From Tropicibacter naphthalenivorans (lineage in GTDB: Bacteria; Pseudomonadota; Alphaproteobacteria; Rhodobacterales; Rhodobacteraceae): DNA of 64,000 bases. Of the stretch, positions 54,545 through 63,598 are shown one piece after another; positions within the stretch are counted from its first letter, which is position 1, and each line of letters starts with the position of its first letter. The position numbers and the translations under genes are program-made. The stretch lies in assembly GCF_900176475.1 (NCBI RefSeq), contig NZ_FWXX01000004.1, positions 306,417-370,416 on the forward strand, written 5' to 3'. Under the pieces are notes generated by a model. It was not told the DNA's origin, made no database searches, and saw only the letters and a list, made by a program, of their open reading frames with translations.

Positions 54545-54958
54545 TTACCAGTCTTCGCGCACGACGACGCGGGTTTTCACCGGCAGTTTCATCGCGGCGA
54601 GACGCAGGGCTTCGCGCGCGACTTCTTCGTTGACGCCGTCGATCTCGAACATCACGCGACCCGGCTTGACCTTGCAAGCCCAACGGTCGACGGAGCCCTT
54701 ACCTTTACCCATACGAACTTCGATGGGCTTGGCAGTGATCGGGGTGTCCGGGAAGATGCGGATCCAAACGCGACCCTGACGCTTCATGTGACGCGTCATG
54801 GCACGACGGGCTGCTTCGATCTGGCGCGCGGTGACTCGCTCGGGCTCGATGGCCTTGAGGCCATAGGTGCCGAAGTTCAGATCGGAACCGCCCTTTGCAA
54901 GGCCTTTGATCCGGCCTTTGTGCATCTTGCGGAATTTAGTACGCTTTGGCTGAAGCAT
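54545..54958 (-). CDS. rplP: 50S ribosomal protein L16
   Basis: A 137-residue protein at the A-site/peptidyl transferase region. [20 protein letters not shown] and [20 protein letters not shown] with the [20 protein letters not shown] segment confirm L16. It follows rpsC by 5 bases, and unlike in most bacteria rpmC does not come next. Confidence 0.98.
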   Translation of the reverse strand: MLQPKRTKFRKMHKGRIKGLAKGGSDLNFGTYGLKAIEPERVTARQIEAARRAMTRHMKRQGRVWIRIFPDTPITAKPIEVRMGKGKGSVDRWACKVKPGRVMFEIDGVNEEVAREALRLAAMKLPVKTRVVVREDW

Positions 54959-54963
54959 ATCGC

Positions 54964-55683
54964 TTACCTCCGGTCATCGCGACGACCACCAGCACCACGC
55001 GGTGTCGGGCCGTCCTGGAGTTCTTGCGCCTTGCGATCACGCGCTGCCGGATCGTGCTCCATGATCTCACCTTTGAAGATCCAGACCTTGATGCCGATGA
55101 TGCCGTAGGGCGTTTCCGCCTCAACGTTTGCGTAATCGATGTCAGCGCGCAGGGTGTGAAGCGGAACGCGGCCCTCACGGTACCATTCGGTACGCGCGAT
55201 TTCCGCACCGCCCAGACGACCAGCGACGTTCACACGGATACCCAGGGCACCCATACGCATGGCGTTCTGCACGGCGCGCTTCATTGCACGGCGGAAGGAA
55301 ACACGGCGCTCCAGCTGCTGGGCGATGGATTCGCCAACCAGCGTTGCGTCGAGTTCCGGCTTGCGCACTTCAACGATGTTCAGGTGCAGTTCGCTGTCGG
55401 TCATGTTCGACAGTTTCTTGCGGAGAACCTCGATGTCGGCGCCTTTCTTGCCGATGATCACGCCCGGACGCGCGGTGTGAATGGTCACACGGCACTTCTT
55501 GTGGGGGCGTTCGATGATCACGCGGGCGATGCCGGCCTGCTTGCACTCTTTGTGGATGAAATCGCGGATTGCGAGGTCTTCCAGCAGGAGATCACCATAG
55601 TCTTTGGTGTCAGCGTACCAGCGGCTGTCCCAGGTACGGTTGACCTGAAGACGCATGCCGATCGGATTGGTCTTGTTACCCAT
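54964..55683 (-). CDS. rpsC: 30S ribosomal protein S3
   Basis: A 239-residue protein at the mRNA entry channel, with a KH domain. [40 protein letters not shown] (GXXG loop) and [20 protein letters not shown] are diagnostic. The C-terminus has an Arg/Asp-rich extension. It overlaps the rplV stop by one base. Confidence 0.98.
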   Translation of the reverse strand: MGNKTNPIGMRLQVNRTWDSRWYADTKDYGDLLLEDLAIRDFIHKECKQAGIARVIIERPHKKCRVTIHTARPGVIIGKKGADIEVLRKKLSNMTDSELHLNIVEVRKPELDATLVGESIAQQLERRVSFRRAMKRAVQNAMRMGALGIRVNVAGRLGGAEIARTEWYREGRVPLHTLRADIDYANVEAETPYGIIGIKVWIFKGEIMEHDPAARDRKAQELQDGPTPRGAGGRRDDRR

Positions 55684-56063
55684 TAGGCTTGCTCCTCGAC
55701 CTGACGCACCTTGATGGTGATTTCCGAGAACGGCTTGTTGATGCGACCAAAGCGACCACGAGCCCGCGGACGACCGCGCTTCATGACCAGGTTCTTACCA
55801 ACATAGGCCTCGGCGACGACCAGTTCGTCGACGTCCAGACCGTGGTTGTTCTCGGCGTTGGCGATAGCGGACTGAAGGCATTTCTTCACGTCGATCGCGA
55901 TCCGCTTCTTGGAGAAGGTCAGATCGGTCAGCGCTTTGTCGACCTTCTTGCCGCGGATCAGCTGAGCCACGAGGTTCAGCTTCTGCGGAGACGTGCGCAG
56001 CATGCGCAGCTTGGCCATCGCTTCGTTGTCCGCCACGCGGCGGGGATTTTTATCCTTGCCCAT
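55683..56063 (-). CDS. rplV: 50S ribosomal protein L22
   Basis: A 126-residue tunnel protein. [20 protein letters not shown] and [20 protein letters not shown], then [20 protein letters not shown] (tunnel loop), confirm L22. It lies 3 bases from rpsS. Confidence 0.98.
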   Translation of the reverse strand: MGKDKNPRRVADNEAMAKLRMLRTSPQKLNLVAQLIRGKKVDKALTDLTFSKKRIAIDVKKCLQSAIANAENNHGLDVDELVVAEAYVGKNLVMKRGRPRARGRFGRINKPFSEITIKVRQVEEQA

Positions 56064-56066
56064 GGC

Positions 56067-56345
56067 TTACTTCCTCTTGGCTTTTTTGTCAGCCGCGTGA
56101 CCGTAGTAGGTCCGGGTCGGCGAATATTCACCGAACTTCTGGCCGATCATGTCTTCGGTCACGTTCACCGGAACGTGCTTCTGGCCGTTGTACACGCCAA
56201 ACGTCAGACCCACGAACTGGGGCAGAATCGTCGAGCGACGCGACCAGATTTTGATGACTTCGTTCTTGCCGGATTCGCGCACTTTTTCCGCCTTTTTAAG
56301 GACGTAAGCGTCAACGAAAGGGCCTTTCCATACAGAGCGTGCCAT
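56067..56345 (-). CDS. rpsS: 30S ribosomal protein S19
   Basis: A 92-residue head protein. [40 protein letters not shown] and [20 protein letters not shown] are diagnostic. It follows rplB by 3 bases. Confidence 0.98.
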   Translation of the reverse strand: MARSVWKGPFVDAYVLKKAEKVRESGKNEVIKIWSRRSTILPQFVGLTFGVYNGQKHVPVNVTEDMIGQKFGEYSPTRTYYGHAADKKAKRK

Positions 56346-56348
56346 AGG

Positions 56349-57191
56349 TTACCGCCCCTTCTTCTTGGCGTGCCGCGAGCGGATGATCAGCTTCTGGCTT
56401 GCCTTGTTGGTGTTGCGGGTGCGCTTGCCCTTGGTCGGCTTGCCCCACGGGGTCACCGGGTGACGACCACCAGAGGTACGGCCTTCACCACCACCGTGCG
56501 GGTGGTCGATCGGGTTCATAACGACACCGCGGACGGACGGACGCTTGCCCATGTGGCGGACGCGGCCTGCTTTACCCAGGTTCTGGTTGCTGTTGTCGGG
56601 GTTCGACACAGCGCCAACCGTGGCAAGGCATTCCTGACGCACGAGGCGCAGTTCGCCCGAGGACAGGCGGATCTGAGCGTAACCACCGTCACGACCCACG
56701 AACTGAGCGTAGGTACCGGCGGCACGTGCGATCTGACCACCTTTACCGGGCTTAAGCTCGATGTTGTGGACAATCGTACCGATCGGCATGCCCGAGAACG
56801 GCATGGTGTTGCCCGGCTTGATGTCTGCCTTCGCGGAGGAGATCACCTTGTCGCCAATGGCAAGACGCTGGGGTGCGATGATGTAGGCTTGCTCACCGTC
56901 GTCATACTGGATGAGAGCGATGAATGCGGTGCGGTTGGGGTCATATTCGATACGAGCAACGGTGCCCGACACGTCAAACTTGTTCCGCTTGAAATCGACG
57001 ATACGATAGAGACGCTTTGCGCCACCGCCGCGGCGGCGTGCAGTAATCCGTCCGGTGTTGTTCCGGCCGCCCTTTTTCGTCAGACCCTCGGTGAGGGCTT
57101 TGACGGGACGTCCTTTGTACAGCTCCGAACGGTCGATCAGCACCAGCCCGCGCTGGCCCGGCGTCGTCGGCTTATACGACTTGAGTGCCAT
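56349..57191 (-). CDS. rplB: 50S ribosomal protein L2
   Basis: A 280-residue protein near the peptidyl transferase centre, essential for subunit joining. [20 protein letters not shown], and the end segment [20 protein letters not shown] with the functional His, are diagnostic. It is the first gene of its block: rplW, normally next to it, is 1.9 kb upstream beyond two unrelated genes. Confidence 0.98.
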   Translation of the reverse strand: MALKSYKPTTPGQRGLVLIDRSELYKGRPVKALTEGLTKKGGRNNTGRITARRRGGGAKRLYRIVDFKRNKFDVSGTVARIEYDPNRTAFIALIQYDDGEQAYIIAPQRLAIGDKVISSAKADIKPGNTMPFSGMPIGTIVHNIELKPGKGGQIARAAGTYAQFVGRDGGYAQIRLSSGELRLVRQECLATVGAVSNPDNSNQNLGKAGRVRHMGKRPSVRGVVMNPIDHPHGGGEGRTSGGRHPVTPWGKPTKGKRTRNTNKASQKLIIRSRHAKKKGR

Positions 57192-57325
57192 GCTTTCTGT
57201 CTTCCGTAAGCTTGGGGATCCGTGTGGATCCTATGTGATAAGCCCCCCGAAGGTGGCCATAGGTATAGGCCCCCGAAGGTGCCCGATGGGTCCGTTCCGG
57301 GGTTGGCAAGCCCACCCTCAGAACA

Positions 57326-57356
57326 ACAGCAAAGCCCCGGAACGAATCCCGGGGCT
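57326..57356 (-). terminator. Terminator-like hairpin with TTCG loop before rplB
   Basis: AGCCCCGGGA pairs with TTCCGGGGCT around a TTCG tetraloop, followed by TTTGCTGTTG on the minus strand. It lies 68 bases past the stop of the lipoprotein gene and 130 bases before rplB. The U tract is imperfect, so it may only attenuate. Confidence 0.65.
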
Positions 57357-57369
57357 AGGCCGATGGGGC

Positions 57370-57398
57370 TAGTTACGAGACAGCGGGCCTGCGGTCAA
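57370..57398 (-). promoter_or_regulatory. Candidate promoter upstream of rplB
   Basis: TTGACC, a 17-base spacer and TAACTA on the minus strand. Transcription from here toward rplB would first cross the TTCG-loop hairpin at 57326-57356, an attenuator-like arrangement. Confidence 0.5.
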
Positions 57399-57423
57399 GC
57401 GCTACATCGCCTTGCCTCGGGTT

Positions 57424-57987
57424 CTAAAAGGCATAATCCGGCGAGGACTCGCCCAAGACGGCTTCGGACCGGGCGATGGCGTCGCGTTCCAGCGGGATCA
57501 GCTGCCCTTTGAGGAGGATTTGCTCGGTCAGGTAGCGGCGGACAAAGGGCTCGCGGCCCATCTCTTCGATCTGGGCGACGTGGCGCAGTTCGTGGACCAG
57601 CAGCCAAGGCGCATCGGCCAGCTTGGGGCGGACGTGAATCGCATAGCCGGTGGTCAGCCCGCCGACCTGACGAAAGCTGAAACCGGGGGTATCGCCGGGA
57701 AACTTGGACGTGACCCAGACACGGACCATTTCGGGGCGCTGGACGCCGACGGCGCGGGCCTGTGCGGTCTCTGCTGCGGTCAGAGGTCTCCCCTGCCCCA
57801 AAGCGACCGCCTCGGCGGCATTCATCGCAGCAAGAAACGCCGGAGCCTGCGCGTCGATCCGCGCCAACACTTCGGGCGGCGGCGAAGCAACCAAGGCCAA
57901 GTCCTGTGCGGACAATTCGGGTGGAGTTTGGGAGCAGGCCGCCAAAAAAGCGAACAGAATGATAGGTTTATTGATCAGGAAACGCAC
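57424..57987 (-). CDS. Putative zincin-like lipoprotein (HELRH motif)
   Basis: A 187-residue protein from a GTG start. The signal peptide ends in lipobox LAAC (Cys about residue 18), so it is predicted to be membrane-anchored and periplasmic. Residues about 132-140 read HELRHVAQI, an HExxH zinc-metalloprotease motif; Glu residues follow in EEMG, but the third metal ligand cannot be assigned. No family was recognised. It lies between the unknown membrane protein gene and rplB, 38 bases after the former, and the pair may act together. Protease activity is inference. Confidence 0.7.
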   Translation of the reverse strand: MRFLINKPIILFAFLAACSQTPPELSAQDLALVASPPPEVLARIDAQAPAFLAAMNAAEAVALGQGRPLTAAETAQARAVGVQRPEMVRVWVTSKFPGDTPGFSFRQVGGLTTGYAIHVRPKLADAPWLLVHELRHVAQIEEMGREPFVRRYLTEQILLKGQLIPLERDAIARSEAVLGESSPDYAF

Positions 57988-58025
57988 AACACAGCACCAC
58001 TCAATTTGACGCGACCACAGTAACG

Positions 58026-58922
58026 CTAAAACACGAAACGCTGGCCGTCAAAGTCATAGCATTGCAGTTCCTTATACGAAGACTCTTCGAGCACTGCGCG
58101 CTGCGCATCGGTTTTCGGCCCGTTTTCTATCACTTCAACCCACTGCCCACCGGCTTCGGAATTGAAGTTTGTTTCCGCAATTTCCACACCCGTCGTTGTC
58201 AGGCAAATGCGCGCACAATCGTCACCGAATTTCGTCGACTCACGATGAAACGAAATTTCTGTTTCGTCGCGAAAGGGAAAAAGGCCACCAAGACCATCGT
58301 GAGTTACCATCACCTCGCCGGCCTCAGTATAACCTTGTAGAGAAGGAACAAAGAAATGGATGCCCTCGGAAAGGATGCCTTGCCCCATATCTGACGTCGT
58401 GACGTGAAATCCGTAGGCACCTGGCCGGAATTCGAAAAGTCCAAATTCGGCGTCGGGGATACCTCCCCAAGAACCAAGCACACCCGCGCCGATTTGATAG
58501 CTCACCAACGCCCATCCAGTGGCCGTTTTGCGGTAATCAAAGGTCGTCAGAAGCCCAGGACAAGCGTGGCAGCCATTCGTGTCCGACACGACAAACGCCA
58601 GCGCTCTGTTCGCATCGTACGGCATCTCAAGGATCGCTTTGGCGAGATGATTATAGAACGGCCCGATTTCGGTTCCATCCTCAAGCACGCGATCCGTCCG
58701 GGGCGGCATCACGTCTGCAATATCGTCCACCACACGCGCGACCGACGGACCGCCCTGTCGATTAACGCGTTCGGCCAAGTCTTGTGACGAAAGACCAGTG
58801 TCCTTCGCCGAAACTCCCTGTGACAAGGCCCACAAGAGGCCAACGAAACCGAACACGATGCCCCAGAACAAAGCGGTCTGAATGCGCGTCCAAAACGAAG
58901 TTCTTTGTCTGTCGTGTGCCAT
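58026..58922 (-). CDS. Unknown single-pass membrane protein inside the S10 cluster
   Basis: A 298-residue protein from the ATG at 58922. A basic N-terminus (about 1-15) precedes one membrane helix (about 17-38, LFWGIVFGFVGLLWALSQG), leaving a periplasmic domain of about 255 residues. That domain has CHACPG (about 125-130), GAGVLGSWGGIPDAEFGLFE, and two more Cys in DDCARICLTT, suggesting disulfides. No family was recognised. Base composition looks less GC-rich than the ribosomal genes around it. It lies between the rplW terminator and the HELRH lipoprotein. Function unknown. Confidence 0.75.
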   Translation of the reverse strand: MAHDRQRTSFWTRIQTALFWGIVFGFVGLLWALSQGVSAKDTGLSSQDLAERVNRQGGPSVARVVDDIADVMPPRTDRVLEDGTEIGPFYNHLAKAILEMPYDANRALAFVVSDTNGCHACPGLLTTFDYRKTATGWALVSYQIGAGVLGSWGGIPDAEFGLFEFRPGAYGFHVTTSDMGQGILSEGIHFFVPSLQGYTEAGEVMVTHDGLGGLFPFRDETEISFHRESTKFGDDCARICLTTTGVEIAETNFNSEAGGQWVEVIENGPKTDAQRAVLEESSYKELQCYDFDGQRFVF

Positions 58923-59015
58923 GGTGTGCTCCTGTTCATGAGGCGTTAACCTTTGCCTCAAGAGCTATGCCGCAACAGGGTTAATGGGACTTTAATATCT
59001 TCCGCGACCAAACGG

Positions 59016-59045
59016 AAAAGGCCCCCGCATTGCTGCGAGGGCCTT
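59016..59045 (-). terminator. Intrinsic terminator after rplW
   Basis: On the minus strand GGCCCTCGCA pairs with TGCGGGGGCC around a 4-base loop, followed by TTTTCCG, 25 bases past the rplW stop. It ends the rpsJ-rplW block. Confidence 0.88.
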
Positions 59046-59069
59046 CGGAATTAGCGATCCAAACCTGAC

Positions 59070-59366
59070 TTACAGGCCGGTGGATACGTCGATGGTGTTG
59101 CCCTCTTCGAGAGTGACATACGCCTTCTTGACGTCTTTCCGCTTGCCGATGCGGCCGCGGAAACGCTTGACCTTACCTTTGGTGATGGTGGTGTTGACCG
59201 CCTTCACCTTCACGCCGAACAGAGCTTCGACCGCTTCTTTGATCTGCGGCTTGGCTGCGTCGATGGCCACTTCGAAAACCACTGCGCCGTTTTCGGACGC
59301 CATGGTGGATTTCTCGGTGATGATCGGCTTACGGATCACGTCGTAGTGTGCTGCAGTCGCGCTCAT
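59070..59366 (-). CDS. rplW: 50S ribosomal protein L23
   Basis: A 98-residue tunnel-exit protein that docks trigger factor and [23 protein letters not shown] and [20 protein letters not shown] with [10 protein letters not shown] are diagnostic. It overlaps rplD by 4 bases and is followed by a terminator rather than rplB. Confidence 0.98.
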   Translation of the reverse strand: MSATAAHYDVIRKPIITEKSTMASENGAVVFEVAIDAAKPQIKEAVEALFGVKVKAVNTTITKGKVKRFRGRIGKRKDVKKAYVTLEEGNTIDVSTGL

Positions 59367-59980
59367 TTCAGTCGTGCCTCCAGTGCTTCGACGCCCGCTT
59401 TGGTGAGCACCAGAGTGTCACGCTTGAGGATGTCGTAAACGTTTGCGCCAATGGTCGGCAGAACGTCCAGACCGTCGATGTTGCGTGCGGCCTGAACGAA
59501 GTTCTCGTTCACGTCGGCGCCATCGATGATCAGTGCGCGCTTCCAACCCAGAGCCTTGACCTGGTTGGCCAGGGTCTTGGTCTTGCCGTCGGTGTCGATG
59601 TTCTCGATGATCACCAGCGAGCCGGTCTTGGCCTTGGCGGACAGAGCCAGCTTCAGACCCAGAGCGCGGACCTTTTTCGGCAGGTCGTGTGCGTGCGAAC
59701 GCGGGGTCGGACCTTTGTAGATGCCACCCTTGCGGAAGATCGGCGCCTTGCGGGAACCGTGACGTGCGCCACCGGTACCTTTTTGGCGATAGATCTTCTT
59801 GGTCGAGTAAGACACTTCCGAACGGGTCTTGACCTTGTGCGTACCGGCCTGCGCCTTGTTGCGCTGCCAGCGGACGACGCGGTGCAGAATGTCTGCGCGG
59901 GGTTCGAGATCAAAGATCTCGTCGGTCAGGTCGACCGAACCGGCAGCTGCGCCGTCGAGTTTGATGACGTCGAGTTTCAT
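59363..59980 (-). CDS. rplD: 50S ribosomal protein L4
   Basis: A 205-residue tunnel protein. The tunnel loop [20 protein letters not shown] with [19 protein letters not shown] and the C-terminal [16 protein letters not shown] are typical. In E. coli L4 represses the S10 operon; whether it does here is unknown. It overlaps rplC and rplW by 4 bases each. Confidence 0.98.
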   Translation of the reverse strand: MKLDVIKLDGAAAGSVDLTDEIFDLEPRADILHRVVRWQRNKAQAGTHKVKTRSEVSYSTKKIYRQKGTGGARHGSRKAPIFRKGGIYKGPTPRSHAHDLPKKVRALGLKLALSAKAKTGSLVIIENIDTDGKTKTLANQVKALGWKRALIIDGADVNENFVQAARNIDGLDVLPTIGANVYDILKRDTLVLTKAGVEALEARLK

Positions 59981-60699
59981 TCTTCGCCTTCCTTCTGCTC
60001 AGCCTCGGCAGCCGGAGCTGCGGCGGTTTTCAGCGCGGCGGGGACAGCAGCGTTCTCGGGGAACGGCTTTTTGACGGCGTCCTTGACGGTCACCCAGCCA
60101 CCCTTGGAACCCGGCACGGCGCCCTTGATCATGATCAGGCCACGCTCTGCGTCGGTCTTGACGACCTGCAGGTTCTGCGTGGTGACACGAACGGCACCCA
60201 TGTGGCCGGCCATTTTCTTGCCCTTGAACACCTTGCCCGGGTCCTGACACTGACCGGTCGAACCGTGCGAGCGGTGCGAGATGGACACACCGTGCGTGGC
60301 GCGCAGACCGCCGAAGTTGTGGCGCTTCATCGCACCGGCAAAACCTTTACCGATGGTGGTGCCTGCAACGTCAACGTACTGACCTTCGAAGTAGTGCTCT
60401 GCGGAGATTTCCGCGCCCACTTCGATCAGGGCGTCTGCATCAACGCGGAACTCGGCGACCTTGCGCTTGGGTTCAACGTTGGCCGCTGCAAAGTGGCCGC
60501 GCATCGCCTTGGAGGTGCGCTTGGCCTTAGCCGAGCCTGCGCCCAGCTGAACAGCGGTGTAGCCGTCTTTTTCTTCGGTGCGCTGTGCGACGACCTGAAG
60601 GCCATCGAGTTGCAGCACGGTTACCGGGATCTGCTTGCCGTCTTCCATGAAGAGACGGGTCATGCCGATCTTCTTTGCGATCACTCCTGAACGCAGCAT
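59977..60699 (-). CDS. rplC: 50S ribosomal protein L3
   Basis: A 240-residue early assembly protein. [20 protein letters not shown], then [20 protein letters not shown] and [20 protein letters not shown] (W-finger region), confirm L3. An Ala/Glu-rich acidic C-terminal extension (about 216-240) is common in alphaproteobacteria. It follows rpsJ by 12 bases. Confidence 0.98.
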   Translation of the reverse strand: MLRSGVIAKKIGMTRLFMEDGKQIPVTVLQLDGLQVVAQRTEEKDGYTAVQLGAGSAKAKRTSKAMRGHFAAANVEPKRKVAEFRVDADALIEVGAEISAEHYFEGQYVDVAGTTIGKGFAGAMKRHNFGGLRATHGVSISHRSHGSTGQCQDPGKVFKGKKMAGHMGAVRVTTQNLQVVKTDAERGLIMIKGAVPGSKGGWVTVKDAVKKPFPENAAVPAALKTAAAPAAEAEQKEGEE

Positions 60700-60711
60700 G
60701 AGCAGCCCTCC

Positions 60712-61017
60712 TTAAACCTTGATCTCGACGTCAACGCCAGCGGCGAGGTCGAGCTTCATCAGGGCGTCAACGGTCTGCGGGGTCGGATCGACGATATCCA
60801 GCATACGCTTGTGCGTACGGATCTCGAACTGATCACGCGACTTCTTGTTGACGTGCGGGCCACGCAGAACGGTGAATTTTTCGATTTTGTTCGGCAGCGG
60901 GATGGGACCGCGAACCTGTGCACCGGTGCGCTTGGCGGTGTTCACGATTTCCTGGGTGCTGGCGTCCAGCACGCGGTAATCAAACGCCTTGAGCCGGATA
61001 CGGATGTTCTGGTTCAT
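60712..61017 (-). CDS. rpsJ: 30S ribosomal protein S10
   Basis: A 101-residue protein of the small-subunit head, also NusE in transcription antitermination. [20 protein letters not shown] and [20 protein letters not shown] are diagnostic. The ATG at 61017 is used. First gene of its block, with its own promoter and a leader hairpin, and preceded by the CoA-transferase gene rather than tuf. Confidence 0.98.
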   Translation of the reverse strand: MNQNIRIRLKAFDYRVLDASTQEIVNTAKRTGAQVRGPIPLPNKIEKFTVLRGPHVNKKSRDQFEIRTHKRMLDIVDPTPQTVDALMKLDLAAGVDVEIKV

Positions 61018-61088
61018 TTGAACAGCCTTATTTTGGCATTGAGGTTGAGAGGAGGACCCGCGACCACCGCGCACCCTCATCGAACCTT

Positions 61089-61113
61089 AAGGGCGGAGAA
61101 TCACCCCGCCCTT
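61089..61113 (-). other. Leader hairpin of the rpsJ transcript
   Basis: AAGGGCGG and CCGCCCTT form a perfect 8-base-pair stem with a 9-base loop in the leader of about 115 bases between the rpsJ promoter and its ATG. No U tract follows. It could be a target for autoregulation by a ribosomal protein, as L4 does at the E. coli S10 leader, though the sequence is not shared. Confidence 0.45.
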
Positions 61114-61136
61114 TCATTCCTGATAGGAATTGGTGC

Positions 61137-61165
61137 CCTTTACAGGGGGTAAGTGAGTCTGGCAA
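61137..61165 (-). promoter_or_regulatory. Promoter of the rpsJ-rplW block
   Basis: TTGCCA, a 17-base spacer and TAAAGG on the minus strand, 120 bases upstream of rpsJ. The 16 bases around its -35 (61155-61170) are identical to those at the rpmC promoter. Confidence 0.65.
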
Positions 61166-61199
61166 GGGGCCGCTTGGATTTTCCTGCCCCTGCCGGGCC

Positions 61200-62432
61200 T
61201 CAGGCCGCCGAACGGTGAGCGCTACGCGCTTGGCTGACGATGCCCTTGTCGAAGAGGCGCGCGATTTCGCCGTCATCCAGCCCCGCCACCTCTGCGAGGA
61301 TTTCCTCGGAGTGCTCGCCCAGCACCGGCGCGGGCGCGGCCGGAACACGGTCAAAGGCGGAAAACTCCATGGGCGTGCCCGGCACCGGGTAGGACGGCAA
61401 GCCGGGATGGCTTTGCATGGTGAACATCGGGTTGTCGGGGCCAAGGTCCGGGTCGGCCTTTAACGCTTCGGGCAGCGAGCGGAACGGCGCCCAGGTCAGC
61501 CCGCCCTTGTCAAAGGTCTGCGCCACCTCGGCCAAGGGGCGCGCCGCGAACCAAGGCGTCAGGATCGCGGTGATGCGGTCGCGCTGCATCCAGCGGTCGC
61601 CCTCGCGGCGCAGGTTCGCCCCGGTTTCACGCTCCAGCGCGGCCATATCCTCGGCGGTGCCAGTGGCGGTGACGATGCCTTTCCACTGGCGGTCCGTCAG
61701 GCCGATCACCATGACGCGCTGGCCGTCGGCGCAGACAAAGTCCTGCCCGTAGGCTCCGTACAGCGCGTTGCCGGCGCGCGGACGCGACTCGCCGGTGGTG
61801 GCCGCTTCGGCGAGCATCCCAAGGTGGCCCATGGTGGCGGCGGCGGCATCTTTCAGCGAAAAGCACACCTCTTGCCCCTGCCCCGTGCGCAGGCGGTGGC
61901 GCTCTGCCGCCAGCAAAGCGGACACCACCATATTCCCGGCGGCAATGTCCCACGCGGGCAAGGCGTGCGCCACCGGCGCGCCGTCCACAGGCCCGGTCAT
62001 GTGGGGAATGCCCAAGGACGGGTTCACCGTGTAATCGACCTGCGGCCGCCCGTGCCGATCGCCGGTCAGCGTGACCATGACCAAGTCCTTGCGCTCTTGG
62101 CTGAGGGTCTCGTAGTCCATCCAGCCGCGCACCCGCAGGTTGGTCAGGAACAGCCCCGCGTCATCGCCCGGCGCGGTCACGATCCGGGTCACCAACTCGC
62201 GGCCCTCTTCGGATTTCAGATTCACGGCGATGGATTTCTTGCCCTTGTTCAAGCCTTCCCAAAACAGGCTCCGGCCATCGGGGGCCACCGGCCAGCGGTT
62301 GGCATCGAGGCCGCCGCCGATGCGGTCAAAGCGGATCACCTCTGCGCCCATCTGCGCCAAGGTCATCCCCGCCAGCGGGACCGCCACAAAGGCCGAGCCT
62401 TCGACCACGCGGATACCCTTGAGGATCGTCAT
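61200..62432 (-). CDS. Family III CoA-transferase (CaiB/BaiF type)
   Basis: A 410-residue enzyme that moves CoA between carboxylic acids. GIRVVEGSAFVAVPLAGMTL, NLKSEEGRELV and HALPAWDIAAGNMVVSAL (catalytic Asp about residue 165) match the family. The start overlaps the upstream MaoC-type gene by 4 bases (ATGA). Together they resemble mesaconyl-CoA or itaconyl-CoA type transferase/hydratase pairs, but the acid is not determinable here. It lies between tuf and rpsJ on the ribosomal strand. Confidence 0.88.
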   Translation of the reverse strand: MTILKGIRVVEGSAFVAVPLAGMTLAQMGAEVIRFDRIGGGLDANRWPVAPDGRSLFWEGLNKGKKSIAVNLKSEEGRELVTRIVTAPGDDAGLFLTNLRVRGWMDYETLSQERKDLVMVTLTGDRHGRPQVDYTVNPSLGIPHMTGPVDGAPVAHALPAWDIAAGNMVVSALLAAERHRLRTGQGQEVCFSLKDAAAATMGHLGMLAEAATTGESRPRAGNALYGAYGQDFVCADGQRVMVIGLTDRQWKGIVTATGTAEDMAALERETGANLRREGDRWMQRDRITAILTPWFAARPLAEVAQTFDKGGLTWAPFRSLPEALKADPDLGPDNPMFTMQSHPGLPSYPVPGTPMEFSAFDRVPAAPAPVLGEHSEEILAEVAGLDDGEIARLFDKGIVSQARSAHRSAA

Positions 62433-63271
62433 ACGGTTTCCTCCCAGATCGCGGTGGCCTGCATCCCTTGGTGACCGTCCTGCGCGGTGCACAGCGACAG
62501 CGCGCCGTCCTCTTCGAGCGCCACGATGTCTACGGCCCCGGCGAAAACCGGGTGCACGCCGCGATAGTGGAAATCCACCGGGGCGCGGCCTTTGTGCTCG
62601 GTGGCAGCCTGCATCAGCAGGGTGGCCTGCAAGGGGCCGTGAACGACAAGGTTGGGGTAATGCTCGGTGTCGCGGGTGTATTCCAGATCGTAGTGAATCC
62701 GGTGCGCGTTGAAAGTCAGCGCCGAGTAGCGGAATAGCAGCTTTTCGTTGGCGTCGATCTGCTCGGATAGGACAGGGTTTGCGGGCACCGGGCGCGCCTT
62801 GGGGGCGGTGTAGCGGTCGGGCATCGGCAGGTAGACGATGTCCTGGCGTTCGACCACGGACAGCCCCTGCTGGCCAAAGATCCGGTGCTCGACGGTGACG
62901 AACATCATGTCGCCCGCCGCGCCCTCTTTCTTTTGGATGTCCTGAATGGTCGACTTGCGGGTCATCGTCTCGCCCACATGCAGCGGCGCAAGGAACGACA
63001 AAGAGCCGCCAGCCCACATCCGGCGCGCGTTCGGCATCGGCGGCAAAAAGCCACCAGGACGCGGGTGCCCGTCGTCGCCCAGCTCCTCCATCGAGGCGAT
63101 CGGCGGGAACCCGGCCCAGTGCCACAGCAACGGCAGACGGTCGCCCGGCTTGGGCGCTGCGGTTCCGGGACGGCCAATGGTTGCGTGCATCATGGCAGCT
63201 TGGCGCGCGTCAAGGCCGCCAAGCTCGTCGGCCATACGTCCGGTCCATGCGAGTAAATTGATCTGATCCAT
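62429..63271 (-). CDS. MaoC-like / FAS1-type acyl-CoA hydratase
   Basis: A 280-residue double hot-dog protein. The C-terminal half has LFRYSALTFNAHRIHYDLEY (about 188-207), the hydratase 2 motif with catalytic-type residues, and the N-terminal half resembles the FAS1-like dehydratase domain. The size and pattern recall mesaconyl-C4-CoA hydratase. It is translationally coupled to the CoA-transferase gene, so a two-step acyl-CoA conversion is likely. It lies downstream of tuf, behind the tuf terminator and an AT-rich control region. Confidence 0.85.
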   Translation of the reverse strand: MDQINLLAWTGRMADELGGLDARQAAMMHATIGRPGTAAPKPGDRLPLLWHWAGFPPIASMEELGDDGHPRPGGFLPPMPNARRMWAGGSLSFLAPLHVGETMTRKSTIQDIQKKEGAAGDMMFVTVEHRIFGQQGLSVVERQDIVYLPMPDRYTAPKARPVPANPVLSEQIDANEKLLFRYSALTFNAHRIHYDLEYTRDTEHYPNLVVHGPLQATLLMQAATEHKGRAPVDFHYRGVHPVFAGAVDIVALEEDGALSLCTAQDGHQGMQATAIWEETV

Positions 63272-63358
63272 AGCGTCTCCTCCCGCTGTCTTGAGCGGAG
63301 TAATGGCGCGACTCTTCGGAAAAAATCAAATGTTTTTATGCACTTAGGTGGATACAAC

Positions 63359-63379
63359 GGTATACTGTATTGGCATACC
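63359..63379. promoter_or_regulatory. Inverted repeat upstream of MaoC/CoA-transferase genes
   Basis: GGTATAC and GCATACC form an inverted repeat (one mismatch) with a 7-base spacer, 88 bases upstream of the MaoC-type ATG. A regulator of the pair may bind here; its identity is unknown. Confidence 0.4.
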
Positions 63380-63544
63380 GTGGAGTGCCGTTTCGTTTAA
63401 CCATTGAATAAATTGACAGAAACCCATGCTGCAAATGCAAACGCTGCGGCGCGGCGAGAGGGCAAAAAAATTTCGCGGCAAAGTGGTTTTGCGCAGGTTT
63501 CTGAGGTCGCTTGGGTGAATCGGGAAAGGCCACGCAGACCGCAC

Positions 63545-63576
63545 GGAAAAAGGGCGCCCCGAGGGACGCCCTTTTC
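63545..63576 (-). terminator. Intrinsic terminator after tuf
   Basis: On the minus strand AAAAGGGCG pairs with CGCCCTTTT, giving a stem followed by a T run into CCG, about 23 bases past the tuf stop. Confidence 0.9.
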
Positions 63577-63598
63577 ATTGCCGAATTCGCGAAGCGAA

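Larger units (their letters stand above)
63273..63598. other. AT-rich control region between tuf and the MaoC-type gene
   Basis: No gene was found. The region holds the tuf terminator (63545-63576) and an inverted repeat (63359-63379) upstream of the MaoC/CoA-transferase pair. Its AT content is clearly above the flanks. A convincing -35/-10 pair was not found. Confidence 0.55.

Noticed and set aside
61200..63125. A 641-codon frame joining the CoA-transferase to sequence inside the MaoC-type gene
   Set aside because: The CoA-transferase begins at the ATG at 62432 with a family-typical N-terminus; the extra part is out-of-frame shadow of the hydratase gene.
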